64,000 bases of DNA from Exiguobacterium indicum HHS 31 (GCF_001939065.1 NZ_MPSZ01000005.1:124001-188000); one strand, 5' to 3'; counted from the stretch's first letter, positions 16,279 through 25,644 are shown. Numbers and translations are program-made. Notes: generated by a model from the sequence alone, not told the origin.

Positions 16279-17274
16279 ATGAACATCAAGAAACCTACCA
16301 TCATGATGATCGGATTACTTCTCCTTAGTCCACTTTCGATTCCTTCACAGGTTAATGCGGCGAGCTCTACGTTTGTGACGAAAGGAACGACGACACAAAA
16401 AGTCGTCGCATTGACGTTTGATGACGGTTCAGATGGGACGAACATTGCAAAAATCTTAAGTATCTTGAAAAGTAACCAAGTGAAAGCGACTTTCTTTTTG
16501 ACAGGCAGTGGTGCAAACAATCATCCTCAATCGATCAAGAACATCACAACCGCCTCTCCTACACACCAAATCGGCAATCACTCGTATTCGCATCCGGATT
16601 TTACGACCTTAACAGCAAGCCAGATGACGAGTGAATTATCCCGAACAGAATCCCTCATCCGGTCCTTGACCGGAAAAACGACGAAACCAATTTTCCGGGC
16701 GCCGTTTGGTGCAAGTAACAGTAACGTGTTGAGTGCAGTTGGGGCTGCAGGTTACACGAAAACGATTCAATGGAATATTGATACGACGGATTGGAAAGGC
16801 ATCTCTTCAACAGCCATCTTGGATCGTGTAATACCAAAAGTCGTTCCCGGATCAATCATCCTGATGCACACTGGGGCTGGTGCGAAAGGAACACCCACCG
16901 CTTTGCCAACGATGATTTCAAAACTAAAAGCAAAAGGCTATTCGTTCGTCACGATTTCAGAACTGTTACGGTCACCGACTTCAACCGGTACGACGTATAC
17001 CGTCAAAGCTGGCGATACACTCTATTCCATCGCCCGCAAATACAACGTCTCGGTCTCTGCCCTCGCGAGTGCGAATAACATCACGAACTGGAATCTGTTG
17101 AACGTCGGTCAAGTCTTGAAAATTCCAACAACGATGTATACGGTTAAAGCCGGTGATACACTTTACTCGATTGCGACACGATATGGTGTCACCGTCACAG
17201 CATTGATGCAGGCAAACAACATTACGAATCCGAACCTCTTGCTCGTTGGACAAGTCTTAAAAATTCCAAAATGA
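16279..17274 (+). CDS. Secreted polysaccharide deacetylase with two LysM domains
   Basis: Exported wall enzyme, 331 residues. A signal peptide ends near SQVNAA. The NodB-type domain (~35-230) shows [14 protein letters not shown] (catalytic Asp and metal Asp), NHSYSHPDF (metal histidines), FRAPFGASN and IILMHTGA, so metal-dependent deacetylation of peptidoglycan or chitin-like GlcNAc is expected. Two LysM repeats follow, each starting [13 protein letters not shown] and ending [11 protein letters not shown] or [11 protein letters not shown], which bind the glycan. AAGGAGG precedes the ATG. SigB-type promoters upstream suggest wall modification under stress, shared with the divergent osmolyte importer. 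Confidence 0.92.
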   Translation: MNIKKPTIMMIGLLLLSPLSIPSQVNAASSTFVTKGTTTQKVVALTFDDGSDGTNIAKILSILKSNQVKATFFLTGSGANNHPQSIKNITTASPTHQIGNHSYSHPDFTTLTASQMTSELSRTESLIRSLTGKTTKPIFRAPFGASNSNVLSAVGAAGYTKTIQWNIDTTDWKGISSTAILDRVIPKVVPGSIILMHTGAGAKGTPTALPTMISKLKAKGYSFVTISELLRSPTSTGTTYTVKAGDTLYSIARKYNVSVSALASANNITNWNLLNVGQVLKIPTTMYTVKAGDTLYSIATRYGVTVTALMQANNITNPNLLLVGQVLKIPK

Positions 17275-17292
17275 ATATGCTAATCGCAACAC

Positions 17293-17328
17293 AAAAAAAC
17301 GATCCCTCTCTATTCAAGAGAAGAATCG
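17293..17328 (-). terminator. Terminator of the lysine operon (after lysA)
   Basis: On the minus strand a 12-base stem with two G-U pairs (CGATTCTTCTCT / AGAGAGGGATCG), loop TGAAT, followed by seven T. It lies ~70 bases past the lysA stop. Confidence 0.8.
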
Positions 17329-17347
17329 CTTTAGATCGTATGCATGA

Positions 17348-17374
17348 AACCGGCGCGATAGCGTCGGTTTTTTT
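17348..17374 (+). terminator. Terminator of the deacetylase gene
   Basis: Arms AACCGGCGC / GCGTCGGTT (one G-U pair) with loop GATA, followed by a T-run on the plus strand. Confidence 0.8.
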
Positions 17375-17399
17375 GTCCTCTAGTTTGACCCCGCACCTC

Positions 17400-18716
17400 T
17401 TACGACTCTGATCGGACCCCATTGATCCCAAGATCACACTGAATCAAATCCGCATACGTTTGTCGACGGACGACTTCACGGGATTCCCCGTCCCGAACGA
17501 AAATGAGTGCCGGACGTAAGAACTGGTTGTAGTTGCTTGCCATCGAAAAGTTATACGCTCCTGTCCCAAAGACAGCAAGTGTATCGCCACCGTTCGGTGT
17601 AACCAACTGTGCTTTTTCAGCGACGAGATCCCCTGATTCACAAGCTGCTCCAACGACCGTCACTTCGGTCGTTTCGCCACTCATCCGGTTAGCGATGACC
17701 GTTTCATACACCGCACCGTAAAGTGCTGGGCGAATGTTATCTGTCATTCCGCCATCGACCGAAAGATATGTTCGGACGCCTTCGATCTCTTTGATTGCCC
17801 CGACCGTATACAGTGTCGTTCCTGCATTCGCAACGACCCAGCGCCCTGGCTCGATCCCGATGCGCGGACGTTCGATGCCGAGTCGCTCCGTTTCCGTCTC
17901 GATGACATCCATGACGCGTGCAATCGTCGCTTCAAAATCAAGCGGATGATCGTCCTGTGTATAGGCAATACCGAAGCCACCGCCAACATTAACTTCGCTG
18001 ACTGTGAAGCCATGATGCGCACGAATCGTTTCGACGAAGCCCATCATCGTCCGAGCCGTCTGTTCGAACAGTGACGGATCTTGGATTTGCGAACCGACAT
18101 GACAATGGATGCCGAGTAACGACAGATGCTCCGATGCTAAAATCGCTTCGATCGCGTCCAAATAATCTGACGCATGCGTTGAGAAACCGAATTTCGTATC
18201 GACACCACCCGTCTGGATTTTCGCATGCGCTCCCCCGATGACTTGTGGCACGATCCGGATCAGGACATGAACGGTTTGACCTGCTTGCGCTGCGATGGCT
18301 TCGAGTTGTGCAATTTCGGCAAAGTGATCGATGACGATCCGTCCGACACCTTCCTCGACGGCATATTGAAGATCAGCCGTCGATTTATTCGAACCATGGA
18401 AATAGATCCGTTCTGCCGGAACGCCGGATTGGCGGGCGATGAAAAGTTCGCCCCCCGTAACGACATCGATTCCGAGACCATGACGCACGACTTGTTCGTA
18501 CACCGCACTAACCGTCAGTGCTTTAGAAGCGAAGGAAGCATACGTGTTCGGATACTTATCAAGGAAGTGTTCCCGGACGGTCGCTAATCGATCCGTCAGC
18601 TCCCGCTCTGCCATCACGTACAATGGTGTTCCGTACTGTGCTGCAAGATCGGTCGCTGCGACACCATCGATGTGCAACGTGTTGTTTTCTTCTGTCAGGT
18701 ATTGACTTCCATACAT
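17400..18716 (-). CDS. lysA: Diaminopimelate decarboxylase
   Basis: Last step of lysine synthesis: meso-diaminopimelate to L-lysine. The 438-residue length fits group IV PLP decarboxylases. The PLP lysine lies in YASFASKALTVSAVYEQV, the glycine-rich phosphate site in EVNVGGGFGIAY, and the dimer-interface active-site region in VVGAACESGDLVAEKAQL (CESGD motif) and GTGAYNFSMASNYNQFLRPA. AAGGAGG precedes the ATG. It is the last gene of the operon, 13 bases after alr and followed by a terminator. Confidence 0.95.
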   Translation of the reverse strand: MYGSQYLTEENNTLHIDGVAATDLAAQYGTPLYVMAERELTDRLATVREHFLDKYPNTYASFASKALTVSAVYEQVVRHGLGIDVVTGGELFIARQSGVPAERIYFHGSNKSTADLQYAVEEGVGRIVIDHFAEIAQLEAIAAQAGQTVHVLIRIVPQVIGGAHAKIQTGGVDTKFGFSTHASDYLDAIEAILASEHLSLLGIHCHVGSQIQDPSLFEQTARTMMGFVETIRAHHGFTVSEVNVGGGFGIAYTQDDHPLDFEATIARVMDVIETETERLGIERPRIGIEPGRWVVANAGTTLYTVGAIKEIEGVRTYLSVDGGMTDNIRPALYGAVYETVIANRMSGETTEVTVVGAACESGDLVAEKAQLVTPNGGDTLAVFGTGAYNFSMASNYNQFLRPALIFVRDGESREVVRRQTYADLIQCDLGINGVRSES

Positions 18717-18729
18717 AATAAGTTCCTCC

Positions 18730-19788
18730 TTATAGATACTGATGCGTCAAACGCCACGACCGGGCGCACATCTGCTCTGAATTGTTCGCTGCTCCTGTCC
18801 GAGTAATATCGTCAATTTCAACGCCATCCCCGTATAGCACGACCTCGTCTCCAACCTCAACCGTTCCATCGACAGCGACGAATGTATGACTCATGAATAA
18901 TTTATTGATGACCGGATAAGGTTTTTCTTTGATGTGAACAGGCAACGCGGCACGCCCACGGACGACACCGTCTCCATAGCCGACGGGTAAAATAGCAATC
19001 CGCATCGGTTCTGCACTCGTAAAGTTCGTCCCGTATCCCACATGCTCACCTGGTCCAATTTCGCGAATTTCAACGACCTCCGTTGTCATCCGTAGCGAAG
19101 GAACGAGCCAGTCCATCTTTTCAATCGGTGAATAGCCGAATAAGAAAATGCCCGGGCGGACATAGTTACAAAATGCGAGACGCGGATCGTGTTTGACGAT
19201 CGTCGCACTGTTTTCCGAGTGCATATACGTAAACGTATGGCGCTTTCGTAACACATCGGCAATAGCGATGAAACGTTCGACTTGTCCATCGTGATCCGCA
19301 TCCGGCTCATCGGCAAGCGGAAAGTGTGTATATAAACCTGTTAAAGCGAGCGAATCTGCTTGCGCAAGCGCAAGAACAGCTTCCGCCTCTTGAAGCGAAC
19401 TGACACCAAAACGATTCATCCCGACGTTGATCTTCAAATGTAACTCGATTCCCTGCAGCTGTTTACTGTTTAGGGCGAGCCATTCTAGCGATGAGACACC
19501 GAGTGCAATTCCGAAACGTCGTGCTGTTTCAAAATCCTCCGTCGGATTCATCACCAGTACATAACTGTCTGGAAAATTCGTTTTGATTTCAATGGCTTCA
19601 TACAACTCGGCGACAGCAAAGTGATGCACATCAGATGCCATCAGCGTCTCGACCATCTCGAGCATACCTAAGTTATACGCATTGTTCTTGACCACGGCAA
19701 AAATACGTTTACGTGACCGAGCGAAGACCGATGCGACGTTCTGTCGCACCGCCTTCCGATCGATCGTGACGAGTGTACGCGTCGTCAT
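18730..19788 (-). CDS. alr: Alanine racemase homologue in the lysine operon (Alr2-like)
   Basis: PLP fold-type III racemase, 352 residues. The cofactor lysine is in FAVVKNNAYNLG; the usual family motif is AVVKANAYGHG, so the pocket is altered. The second catalytic tyrosine fits GPGEHVGYGTNF. LKINVGMNRFGV and ILPVGYGDGV are also family segments. The start at 19788 is chosen because its ATG overlaps the stop of the upstream aminotransferase (ATGA). In Staphylococcus aureus a second alanine racemase gene sits at the same place, before lysA. Alanine is the default substrate, but the position leaves another amino acid, for example in the diaminopimelate branch, as an open possibility. Confidence 0.82.
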   Translation of the reverse strand: MTTRTLVTIDRKAVRQNVASVFARSRKRIFAVVKNNAYNLGMLEMVETLMASDVHHFAVAELYEAIEIKTNFPDSYVLVMNPTEDFETARRFGIALGVSSLEWLALNSKQLQGIELHLKINVGMNRFGVSSLQEAEAVLALAQADSLALTGLYTHFPLADEPDADHDGQVERFIAIADVLRKRHTFTYMHSENSATIVKHDPRLAFCNYVRPGIFLFGYSPIEKMDWLVPSLRMTTEVVEIREIGPGEHVGYGTNFTSAEPMRIAILPVGYGDGVVRGRAALPVHIKEKPYPVINKLFMSHTFVAVDGTVEVGDEVVLYGDGVEIDDITRTGAANNSEQMCARSWRLTHQYL

Positions 19789-20717
19789 TCTGCGACAGCG
19801 GGTGTCACATACGTCAACCAATCCGCATATTGCGGCAATTGACCTGTGACGGCTTGACGGTAAAGATCGAGCAACTCATCTGCGACGTTCCGTGTTCCGC
19901 CGTTGATCGAGATATGATCGATTTCACCGACACTCGTGATTTCAGCAGCTGTTCCTGTTAAGAAGATCTCATCTGCGACATATAACTCATCGCGTCCGAT
20001 GTGACGTTCGATGACAGGATAGCCTTGATCTTGTGCCAAACGGATGATGACTTGGCGTGTGATACCGTCGAGTACTGAACAATCAAGTGACGGTGTATGA
20101 ATCGTTCCGTTTTTAAGAAGGAAAAGATTCGCAACACTCGCTTCACTGACGTTTCCGTTCATGTCGAGCGCGATGGCTTCATCAAATCCATCACGGATCG
20201 CTTCACCTTTTAAGAGTTGTGAGTTCATATAGTTCGCAGCCGCTTTCGCTTGCATCGGCATCATCGTTGATGAGACGCGGCGGTATGATGCGACTTTGGC
20301 ACGGATGCCAGCACCTTTATCGAAGTATTCCCCAAGCTCCCAGCAAGAGATGCCGACATGAACCGTCGTATCTTTCGCCATCAATGCTTGCCATGGCGTA
20401 CCGAGGAACACGAATGGACGGATATAACACGATTCAAATCCGTTTTTCGCAACTAAATCGATCGTTGCTTGAACAAGTTCGTCGACAGTATACGGAATCG
20501 TGACATGGTAGTACGCACAACTGCGGAAGAGACGCTCGATATGTTCCTTCAATTGGAAAATCGCCGGTCCGTCCGGTGTCGCGTATGCACGAATTCCTTC
20601 AAAGAATCCACTACCGTAGTGAATCGCATGTGACATGACGCTCGTGTTCGCATCTTTCGGATCATGAAAGACTCCATCTAACCAAATTGCTTCTCCATAC
20701 TGTGTATCCACTGCCAT
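19785..20717 (-). CDS. ilvE: Class IV aminotransferase (IlvE-like) in the lysine operon
   Basis: A 310-residue PLP enzyme of the branched-chain aminotransferase type. It shows VMSHAIHYGSGFFEGIRAY, YIRPFVFLG, the PLP lysine in QAKAAANYMNSQLL, EASVANLF, LDGITRQ and the C-terminal TGTAAEITSVGEI. By sequence it should interconvert branched-chain amino acids and keto acids. Its place between dapH and alr is unexpected for IlvE: the acetylated lysine pathway still needs an aminotransferase for N-acetyl-2-amino-6-oxopimelate, so it may serve there. GAGGAGG lies upstream of the ATG. Assignment to the family is strong, the physiological substrate is inferred. Confidence 0.85.
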   Translation of the reverse strand: MAVDTQYGEAIWLDGVFHDPKDANTSVMSHAIHYGSGFFEGIRAYATPDGPAIFQLKEHIERLFRSCAYYHVTIPYTVDELVQATIDLVAKNGFESCYIRPFVFLGTPWQALMAKDTTVHVGISCWELGEYFDKGAGIRAKVASYRRVSSTMMPMQAKAAANYMNSQLLKGEAIRDGFDEAIALDMNGNVSEASVANLFLLKNGTIHTPSLDCSVLDGITRQVIIRLAQDQGYPVIERHIGRDELYVADEIFLTGTAAEITSVGEIDHISINGGTRNVADELLDLYRQAVTGQLPQYADWLTYVTPAVAE

Positions 20718-20742
20718 GTGTTTTCCTCCTCTTCGACGTCAA

Positions 20743-21450
20743 TCAGAGTGAACGTAAATCATCCACCAATTGCGTCTTCTCTTCTGTTTTCGCATCTTTC
20801 TGTTTGATGACACGTGCAGGTGTTCCAGCAACGACGCTTCCAGCAGGTACGTCTTCTGTGACGACACTACCAGCAGCGACGACGGCATCTTTGCCGACTT
20901 TGACGCCTTCAAGAATGACTGCATTTGCACCAATCAAGACACCGTCTTCAATGATGACAGGTGTTTTTGAAGGTGGTTCGAGGACACCCGCGACCACGGC
21001 ACCTGCGCCGACATGAACGTTTTTCCCGATCGTCCCACGTGCACCGACGACAGCGTTCATATCAATCATTGTACCATCTCCGATTGATGCACCGATATTG
21101 ATGATCGCACCCATCATGACGACTGCGTTGTCACCGATGACGACATGATCACGAATCCATGAACCTGGTTCGATGCGCGCATTCAAGTGACGTGTATCAA
21201 GCATTGGTACCGCACTGTTGCGACGGTCATACTCCACGTGAACATCCGTGATGCGATCTGAATACTTTTCTAAGAAAGTAGCCACAAGTCCTGCATCCGC
21301 GAAGAAAATCTTTGATTCATCTGATCCGAATGCTGTAGCGCCTTCGATCGTCAAGCCCGCCAAATCGCCGTTGACGTAAAGTTTTACCGGTGTTTGTTTT
21401 TTAGCATCTTTAATGAATTTAGCAATTTCGTAAGCATCAGTGAGTAACAT
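20743..21450 (-). CDS. dapH: Tetrahydrodipicolinate N-acetyltransferase
   Basis: Acetylates the tetrahydrodipicolinate ring product, starting the acetylated branch of diaminopimelate synthesis. It is 235 residues: an N-terminal DapH-specific domain ([22 protein letters not shown]), then left-handed beta-helix repeats ([54 protein letters not shown]), ending AGTPARVIK. The gene overlaps the end of dapB by 14 bases, with its own AGGAGG. Confidence 0.95.
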   Translation of the reverse strand: MLLTDAYEIAKFIKDAKKQTPVKLYVNGDLAGLTIEGATAFGSDESKIFFADAGLVATFLEKYSDRITDVHVEYDRRNSAVPMLDTRHLNARIEPGSWIRDHVVIGDNAVVMMGAIINIGASIGDGTMIDMNAVVGARGTIGKNVHVGAGAVVAGVLEPPSKTPVIIEDGVLIGANAVILEGVKVGKDAVVAAGSVVTEDVPAGSVVAGTPARVIKQKDAKTEEKTQLVDDLRSL

Positions 21451-22183
21451 GTGAATCCTCCTGTGTGTAGAGCGTCTCTAATGTATAGAGTCCCGCTGTT
21501 TTTTGAATGAGTGCTTCAGCTGCTTTGATCGCACCAGAAGCAAATACTTTTTTCGATAGCGCTGTATGTTTGATTTCAATCAATTCGTCGACACCTGCGA
21601 ATAAGACTTCGTGTTCTCCGAAGATCGTTCCACCGCGCATCGCGTGCATCCCGATCTCGTTTGTCTCCCGCTTTTGCCGCGTCTGTGACCGGTCATATAC
21701 CGGTGTGACGTCACGTGCCGTCTGAATCGTTTGCAATAACAACTCAGCCGTTCCGCTTGGCGCATCGACTTTTTGGTTATGATGTTTCTCGAGCAATTCG
21801 ATGTCATACGCTCCTGCTAGTGGCACAAGTGTCTTCAGCAGTTGCTGCACCATCGCGATGCCGTACGACATATTGTACGACTGGAAAATTGGAATTTCTT
21901 TTGCGGCGTCCTTGATCGATGCCAGTTCCGCCTCCGAAAAACCAGTCGTCGCGATGACGAGTGGTGTTTTTGTCGCCAGCCCATATGCGAGCAGATCCGG
22001 TAGCAAACTCGGATGCGAGAAGTCGATGATCGCATCGACCGTTTCTGACATCTCCGTTAGCTCGGCATATGAAGCGATCGTATCGGATGACTTCGTCCGG
22101 TCAACGATCGCTACGACACTTTGTGGTGCGAGTTCGACGACGTATTGTCCTGTCGCCCCATAACCGTGTAACGCGAGTTTCAT
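21437..22183 (-). CDS. dapB: 4-hydroxy-tetrahydrodipicolinate reductase
   Basis: NAD(P)H-dependent reduction of the DapA product. The 248-residue protein starts with a nucleotide fold ([13 protein letters not shown]). It keeps the DapB signature [18 protein letters not shown], with the catalytic His and Lys, and the C-terminal [14 protein letters not shown]. The start overlaps the dapA stop: dapA ends and dapB begins within four to fourteen bases of each other across this tight operon, suggesting coupled translation. Confidence 0.95.
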   Translation of the reverse strand: MKLALHGYGATGQYVVELAPQSVVAIVDRTKSSDTIASYAELTEMSETVDAIIDFSHPSLLPDLLAYGLATKTPLVIATTGFSEAELASIKDAAKEIPIFQSYNMSYGIAMVQQLLKTLVPLAGAYDIELLEKHHNQKVDAPSGTAELLLQTIQTARDVTPVYDRSQTRQKRETNEIGMHAMRGGTIFGEHEVLFAGVDELIEIKHTALSKKVFASGAIKAAEALIQKTAGLYTLETLYTQEDSHVTH

Positions 22184-23061
22184 CGAACCACCCCTTTGTA
22201 AGCCCGCATCGTTTCGAGTAAGTGGGCGTGCCCCGCTTCCGATTGACGGACGAGCGGCAAGCGTGGCGCACCGACAGCAAAGCCGAGTTCTTCAAGCGAT
22301 GCTTTAACTGGAATCGGATTGACATCACTGAACAAGGCACCGATGACCGGTAACAAGTCTGCCTGAATCCGGCGTGCCGTGACGAGATCTTGCGCTAGTA
22401 ACGCCTCAGCAAGTGCTTGTGTCTCTGCTGGGTACGGGTTCGAAAGAACTGAGATGACGCCTTGTGCGCCCCATGCCATGTACGGCAGGATTTGATCATC
22501 ATTTCCACAGAAGACCGCGAAGTCTTCCGGAATCGCCGCCATCAGTTCACCCATGAAGCTGACATCTCCACTCGCTTCCTTAAAGGCTTGGATTCGTGGA
22601 TGACGTGCTAACGTCACTGCTGTTTCGACTGCGATCGCAACTCCTGTCCGCGACGGAACGTTGTACAGCATGATTGGTAATTCGGTTGCATCAGCGACCG
22701 CCGTGAAATGTGCGACGAGACCCGCTTGCGATGTTTTATTGTAGTACGGTGTGACGAGCATCGCTGCGTCCGCACCGAGGCGCTCTGCGAGTAACGTCTT
22801 CTCGATTGTTGCTGCCGTGTTGTTCGAACCCGTTCCGGCAATGACTGGTACTCGTCCTGCCGTGATTTGAACGGCAGTCGTCAGTAGTTGTTCGAATTCC
22901 GTGTTCGTCAGTGTCGATCCTTCTCCTGTCGTTCCTCCGACGACAAGCGCCTGAATTCCTGCTGCGAGTTGTTGCTCGATCAAGCGTTCGAATACGTGTA
23001 GATCCAACTCGCCTGCTTCATTAAATGGTGTGACGAGCGCTGTACCTGCTCCTTTGAACAT
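22180..23061 (-). CDS. dapA: 4-hydroxy-tetrahydrodipicolinate synthase
   Basis: Condenses pyruvate with aspartate semialdehyde, the first dedicated lysine step. The 293-residue protein is a TIM barrel of the DapA family: GTALVTPFNEAGELD, VVGGTTGEGSTL, the tyrosine in LPIMLYNVPSRTG, and the Schiff-base lysine in AFKEASGD. The start at 23061 follows AAAGGAGG and gives the standard N-terminus MFKGAGTALVTPF; the open frame runs 35 codons further upstream into asd without a ribosome site. Its stop overlaps the dapB start. Confidence 0.96.
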   Translation of the reverse strand: MFKGAGTALVTPFNEAGELDLHVFERLIEQQLAAGIQALVVGGTTGEGSTLTNTEFEQLLTTAVQITAGRVPVIAGTGSNNTAATIEKTLLAERLGADAAMLVTPYYNKTSQAGLVAHFTAVADATELPIMLYNVPSRTGVAIAVETAVTLARHPRIQAFKEASGDVSFMGELMAAIPEDFAVFCGNDDQILPYMAWGAQGVISVLSNPYPAETQALAEALLAQDLVTARRIQADLLPVIGALFSDVNPIPVKASLEELGFAVGAPRLPLVRQSEAGHAHLLETMRAYKGVVR

Positions 23062-23078
23062 GAAGAACTCCTCCTTTT

Positions 23079-24071
23079 TTATGAATGAATCGACTGTTCG
23101 ATGGCTTGGCGTGCGACTTGTACGGCATTCGAGGCGGCACCTTTTCGAATGTTGTCGGCTACACACCAGAGATGGAACGTATTCGCGAGACTATCATCTT
23201 GTCGAATTCGTCCGACATAGACATCGTCCGTCCCACTCGCGTCAAGTGGCATCGGATAACGCGTATTCGCGACATCATCGATGAGGACGACGCCCGGTGC
23301 GTTTTCAAGTGCTTCACGGATCGCTGCAACCGTCGTCGGTTGTGTAAACGTGACGTTGATTGCAACCGAGTGAGAATTCGTGACTGGAACCCGGACACAT
23401 GTCGCACTGACAGGTAATGCTGGAAGATTGAAGATTTTCCGTGTTTCATCAATCATCTTCTGCTCTTCTTTCGTATAGCCGTTCTCAAGGAATACATCGA
23501 TATGCGGCAAGATGTTATCGTGAATCGGATGCGGATAATTGACGGGCTCTTCTCCGCGTGCTCCACGTGCCAGATCCTCGATTCCTTTTTGACCAGAACC
23601 AGATACGGCCTGATACGTCGTATAGTTGATCCGTTCGAATCCCAGTGACTGGAGCGGTGCTAAAGCGACGACGGATTGAATGGTCGAACAGTTCGGATTT
23701 GCGATCAAGCGGTCCGTCGCTTGAATCGCTTGCGGATTGACTTCTGGCACGACGAGCGGAATCGTCTCCTGCATCCGGAAAGCACTTGAATTATCAACGA
23801 CGAGTGTTCCGTTTTCAGCTAGTAACGGGGCATATTGCTCACTGATCGTTCCGCCTGCTGCGAACAACGCGACATCGATCCCGTCTTCTGTGATATTTGG
23901 CGTCAGCGCTTGGATCGTAATATCTTCTCCCTTGAACTGTACCGTGTTCCCTGCTGAACGAGCAGAAGCGTAAGCGGACAGGCGGCTGACCGGGAAGTCC
24001 AGTTCTGCTAGGACTTGTAACATTTTTTGACCGACGGCGCCGGTTGCTCCAATGACGGCTACATGATACAT
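23079..24071 (-). CDS. asd: Aspartate-semialdehyde dehydrogenase
   Basis: NADPH-dependent reduction of aspartyl phosphate to aspartate semialdehyde, the branch point to lysine, threonine and methionine. The 330-residue protein has the nucleotide motif VIGATGAVGQKML, the catalytic Cys in IANPNCSTIQ, and YQAVSGSGQKGIEDL. The start at 24071 gives the normal N-terminus MYHVAVIGATG and follows AAGGAGG; longer readings extend into lysC. It lies 13 bases after lysC. Confidence 0.96.
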   Translation of the reverse strand: MYHVAVIGATGAVGQKMLQVLAELDFPVSRLSAYASARSAGNTVQFKGEDITIQALTPNITEDGIDVALFAAGGTISEQYAPLLAENGTLVVDNSSAFRMQETIPLVVPEVNPQAIQATDRLIANPNCSTIQSVVALAPLQSLGFERINYTTYQAVSGSGQKGIEDLARGARGEEPVNYPHPIHDNILPHIDVFLENGYTKEEQKMIDETRKIFNLPALPVSATCVRVPVTNSHSVAINVTFTQPTTVAAIREALENAPGVVLIDDVANTRYPMPLDASGTDDVYVGRIRQDDSLANTFHLWCVADNIRKGAASNAVQVARQAIEQSIHS

Positions 24072-24084
24072 CCTGTTTTCCTCC

Positions 24085-25284
24085 TTATAACTCGAACGCG
24101 TTTGCAATCGCTGCAACCGTCCGTTCAATGTCTGCTTGTGCAATCGTGTACGAGATGCTGATTTCTGATGTCGTGACTTGATAGAACGGGATGTTCTCTG
24201 CTCGGAAGATTGCGAACAACTTCGAAGCGACACCTGTTGCATCCCGCATCCCGATTCCGACGACAGATAATTTTGCGTGTTGATTATGGCGATCGACCTT
24301 GACTGTCGTGAAGCGATCCATGATGTCTTTCAATGCTTCATCGAGGAACTCTTCCTCATCGAGTGGACATGAGAACGATAAGAAAATGTCACTGTCGAAC
24401 GTCGTTTGACTGATCATGTCGATGTTGACGTGGCGATTGGATAACAGTTCGAAGATATCGGCTACTGCTGCATTCGTTTGCGGTACGTGTTTGATTGATA
24501 CCGTCAAGACGTTCTTCGTCACACTGACACTCGTGACCGCTTTTTGTTCCATTGTTTCCGTCGCTTCCATGATCCATGTTCCCCTTTTCGATTCAAGTGT
24601 TTTCCCGACGAAGATGTGTACGCCGTATTTTTTTCCTAGTTCGACACTCCGCATTTCCATGACCTTCGACCCGAGGGCGCTCATCTCCATCATCTCATCA
24701 TATGAGATGTGCGGAATCGGTTGAGCAGCAGCATGGATTCGTGGATCAGCCGTATAGACACCGTCGACATCCGTGTAGATTTCACACCGTTTATCAAGGA
24801 CTGCCGCAAGGGCAACAGCCGTTGTATCCGATCCACCACGTCCGAGCGTCGTGACATCACCGAGTTCGTTGACACCTTGGAATCCAGCGACGATGACGAC
24901 ATCGTATGTTTCGAGTTTTTGTCGTAATAGATTTCCATCAATCTGTTTGATCTTACTTTTCGTATGCAATCCCATCGTACTGATTCCCGCTTGAGCGCCT
25001 GTTTGCGATAACGCTTTGACGCCGAGTGAGTTGAGGGCGATGCTGAGTAATGAAATCGTCTGTTCTTCTCCGATGGCAAGCAGACGATCGAGTTCTCGGC
25101 GCTCGGGGCGATCTGTGATGGCTTGCGCCTGAGCAATCAAAGAATCTGTCATCTTGCCCATCGCTGAAACGACGACGACAAGTTTTTCACCTTCGGCTGC
25201 GCGACTCTTCAAATAATTCGCAATAGACTGAATCTGTTCGACAGTCGCAACCGAGCTTCCACCAAATTTAAGTACAGTTGTCAC
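24085..25284 (-). CDS. lysC: Aspartokinase
   Basis: Phosphorylates aspartate, the first step of the pathway. The 399-residue protein has the kinase signature VLKFGGSSVAT, GRGGSDTTAVALAAVL, and YTDVDGVYTADPRI, then two ACT-type regulatory segments (~265-399) that usually bind lysine or threonine. The start is GTG at 25284, with AAAGGAGA upstream. It is the first gene of the operon and follows the lysine riboswitch and its terminator, so lysine should act both on transcription and on the enzyme. Confidence 0.95.
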   Translation of the reverse strand: MTTVLKFGGSSVATVEQIQSIANYLKSRAAEGEKLVVVVSAMGKMTDSLIAQAQAITDRPERRELDRLLAIGEEQTISLLSIALNSLGVKALSQTGAQAGISTMGLHTKSKIKQIDGNLLRQKLETYDVVIVAGFQGVNELGDVTTLGRGGSDTTAVALAAVLDKRCEIYTDVDGVYTADPRIHAAAQPIPHISYDEMMEMSALGSKVMEMRSVELGKKYGVHIFVGKTLESKRGTWIMEATETMEQKAVTSVSVTKNVLTVSIKHVPQTNAAVADIFELLSNRHVNIDMISQTTFDSDIFLSFSCPLDEEEFLDEALKDIMDRFTTVKVDRHNQHAKLSVVGIGMRDATGVASKLFAIFRAENIPFYQVTTSEISISYTIAQADIERTVAAIANAFEL

Positions 25285-25311
25285 AATCCTATCTCCTTTG
25301 TCCCGATACAG

Positions 25312-25355
25312 AAAAAAACGACGGGCCGGTAGGAGCGTTCCTACGGCCCGTCGTT
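25312..25355 (-). terminator. Riboswitch-controlled terminator before lysC
   Basis: A strong stem (AACGACGGGCCG / CGGCCCGTCGTT, with inner pairs around GGAACGCTCC) followed by a T7 run on the minus strand, ending ~28 bases before the lysC start. It is the expression platform of the upstream L-box. Confidence 0.88.
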
Positions 25356-25400
25356 ATCACGATCGGACAAACGAAGACAAAGTCATTCGTTCTTTTACGT

Positions 25401-25570
25401 AAGATAGCGCTCCGAAACATCGGTTTCGGCAGTACAACGGATCTTAACCGTTGTACCAGCAAATGAGAAGAAGCATCTTCTCGTTCACTTCGGCGGACTT
25501 CCCCTTTCACATCATTCGGCATGCTTGCCTTCAAGAATGATGCTACTCATGTCATCCGCGCCTCTATCTG
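25401..25570 (-). ncRNA. Lysine riboswitch (L-box) of the lysC operon
   Basis: On the minus strand the leader shows the L-box landmarks in order: AGATAGAGGCGCGG at the 5' side, GTGAAAGGGGAAGTCCGCCG, the CATTTGCTGG segment, CTGCCGAAACCGATG, and the closing GAGCGCTATCTTACG. AGATAG (25564-25569) pairs with CTATCT (25402-25407) as the P1 stem. This matches the known leader of B. subtilis lysC as I remember it. With lysine bound, the downstream terminator should form. The leader and riboswitch fill the 360-base interval between argH and lysC; no protein gene is seen there. Confidence 0.92.
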
Positions 25571-25586
25571 TCGGTTGTTAGTTACA

Positions 25587-25592
25587 GTTATA
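25587..25592 (-). promoter_or_regulatory. -10 element of the lysC operon promoter
   Basis: TGCTATAAC on the minus strand gives an extended -10, ~18 bases before the 5' side of the L-box. No good -35 is seen. Confidence 0.5.
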
Positions 25593-25644
25593 GCAGACAT
25601 CTTTTGTTAAATCCAGTCATTTGACTGATTTTTTTCAAAATCCG

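Noticed and set aside
22180-24242. Long N-terminal extensions of dapA (to 23166) and asd (to 24242)
   Set aside because: Both run into the upstream coding sequences and lack ribosome sites; standard family starts at 23061 and 24071 have strong ones.
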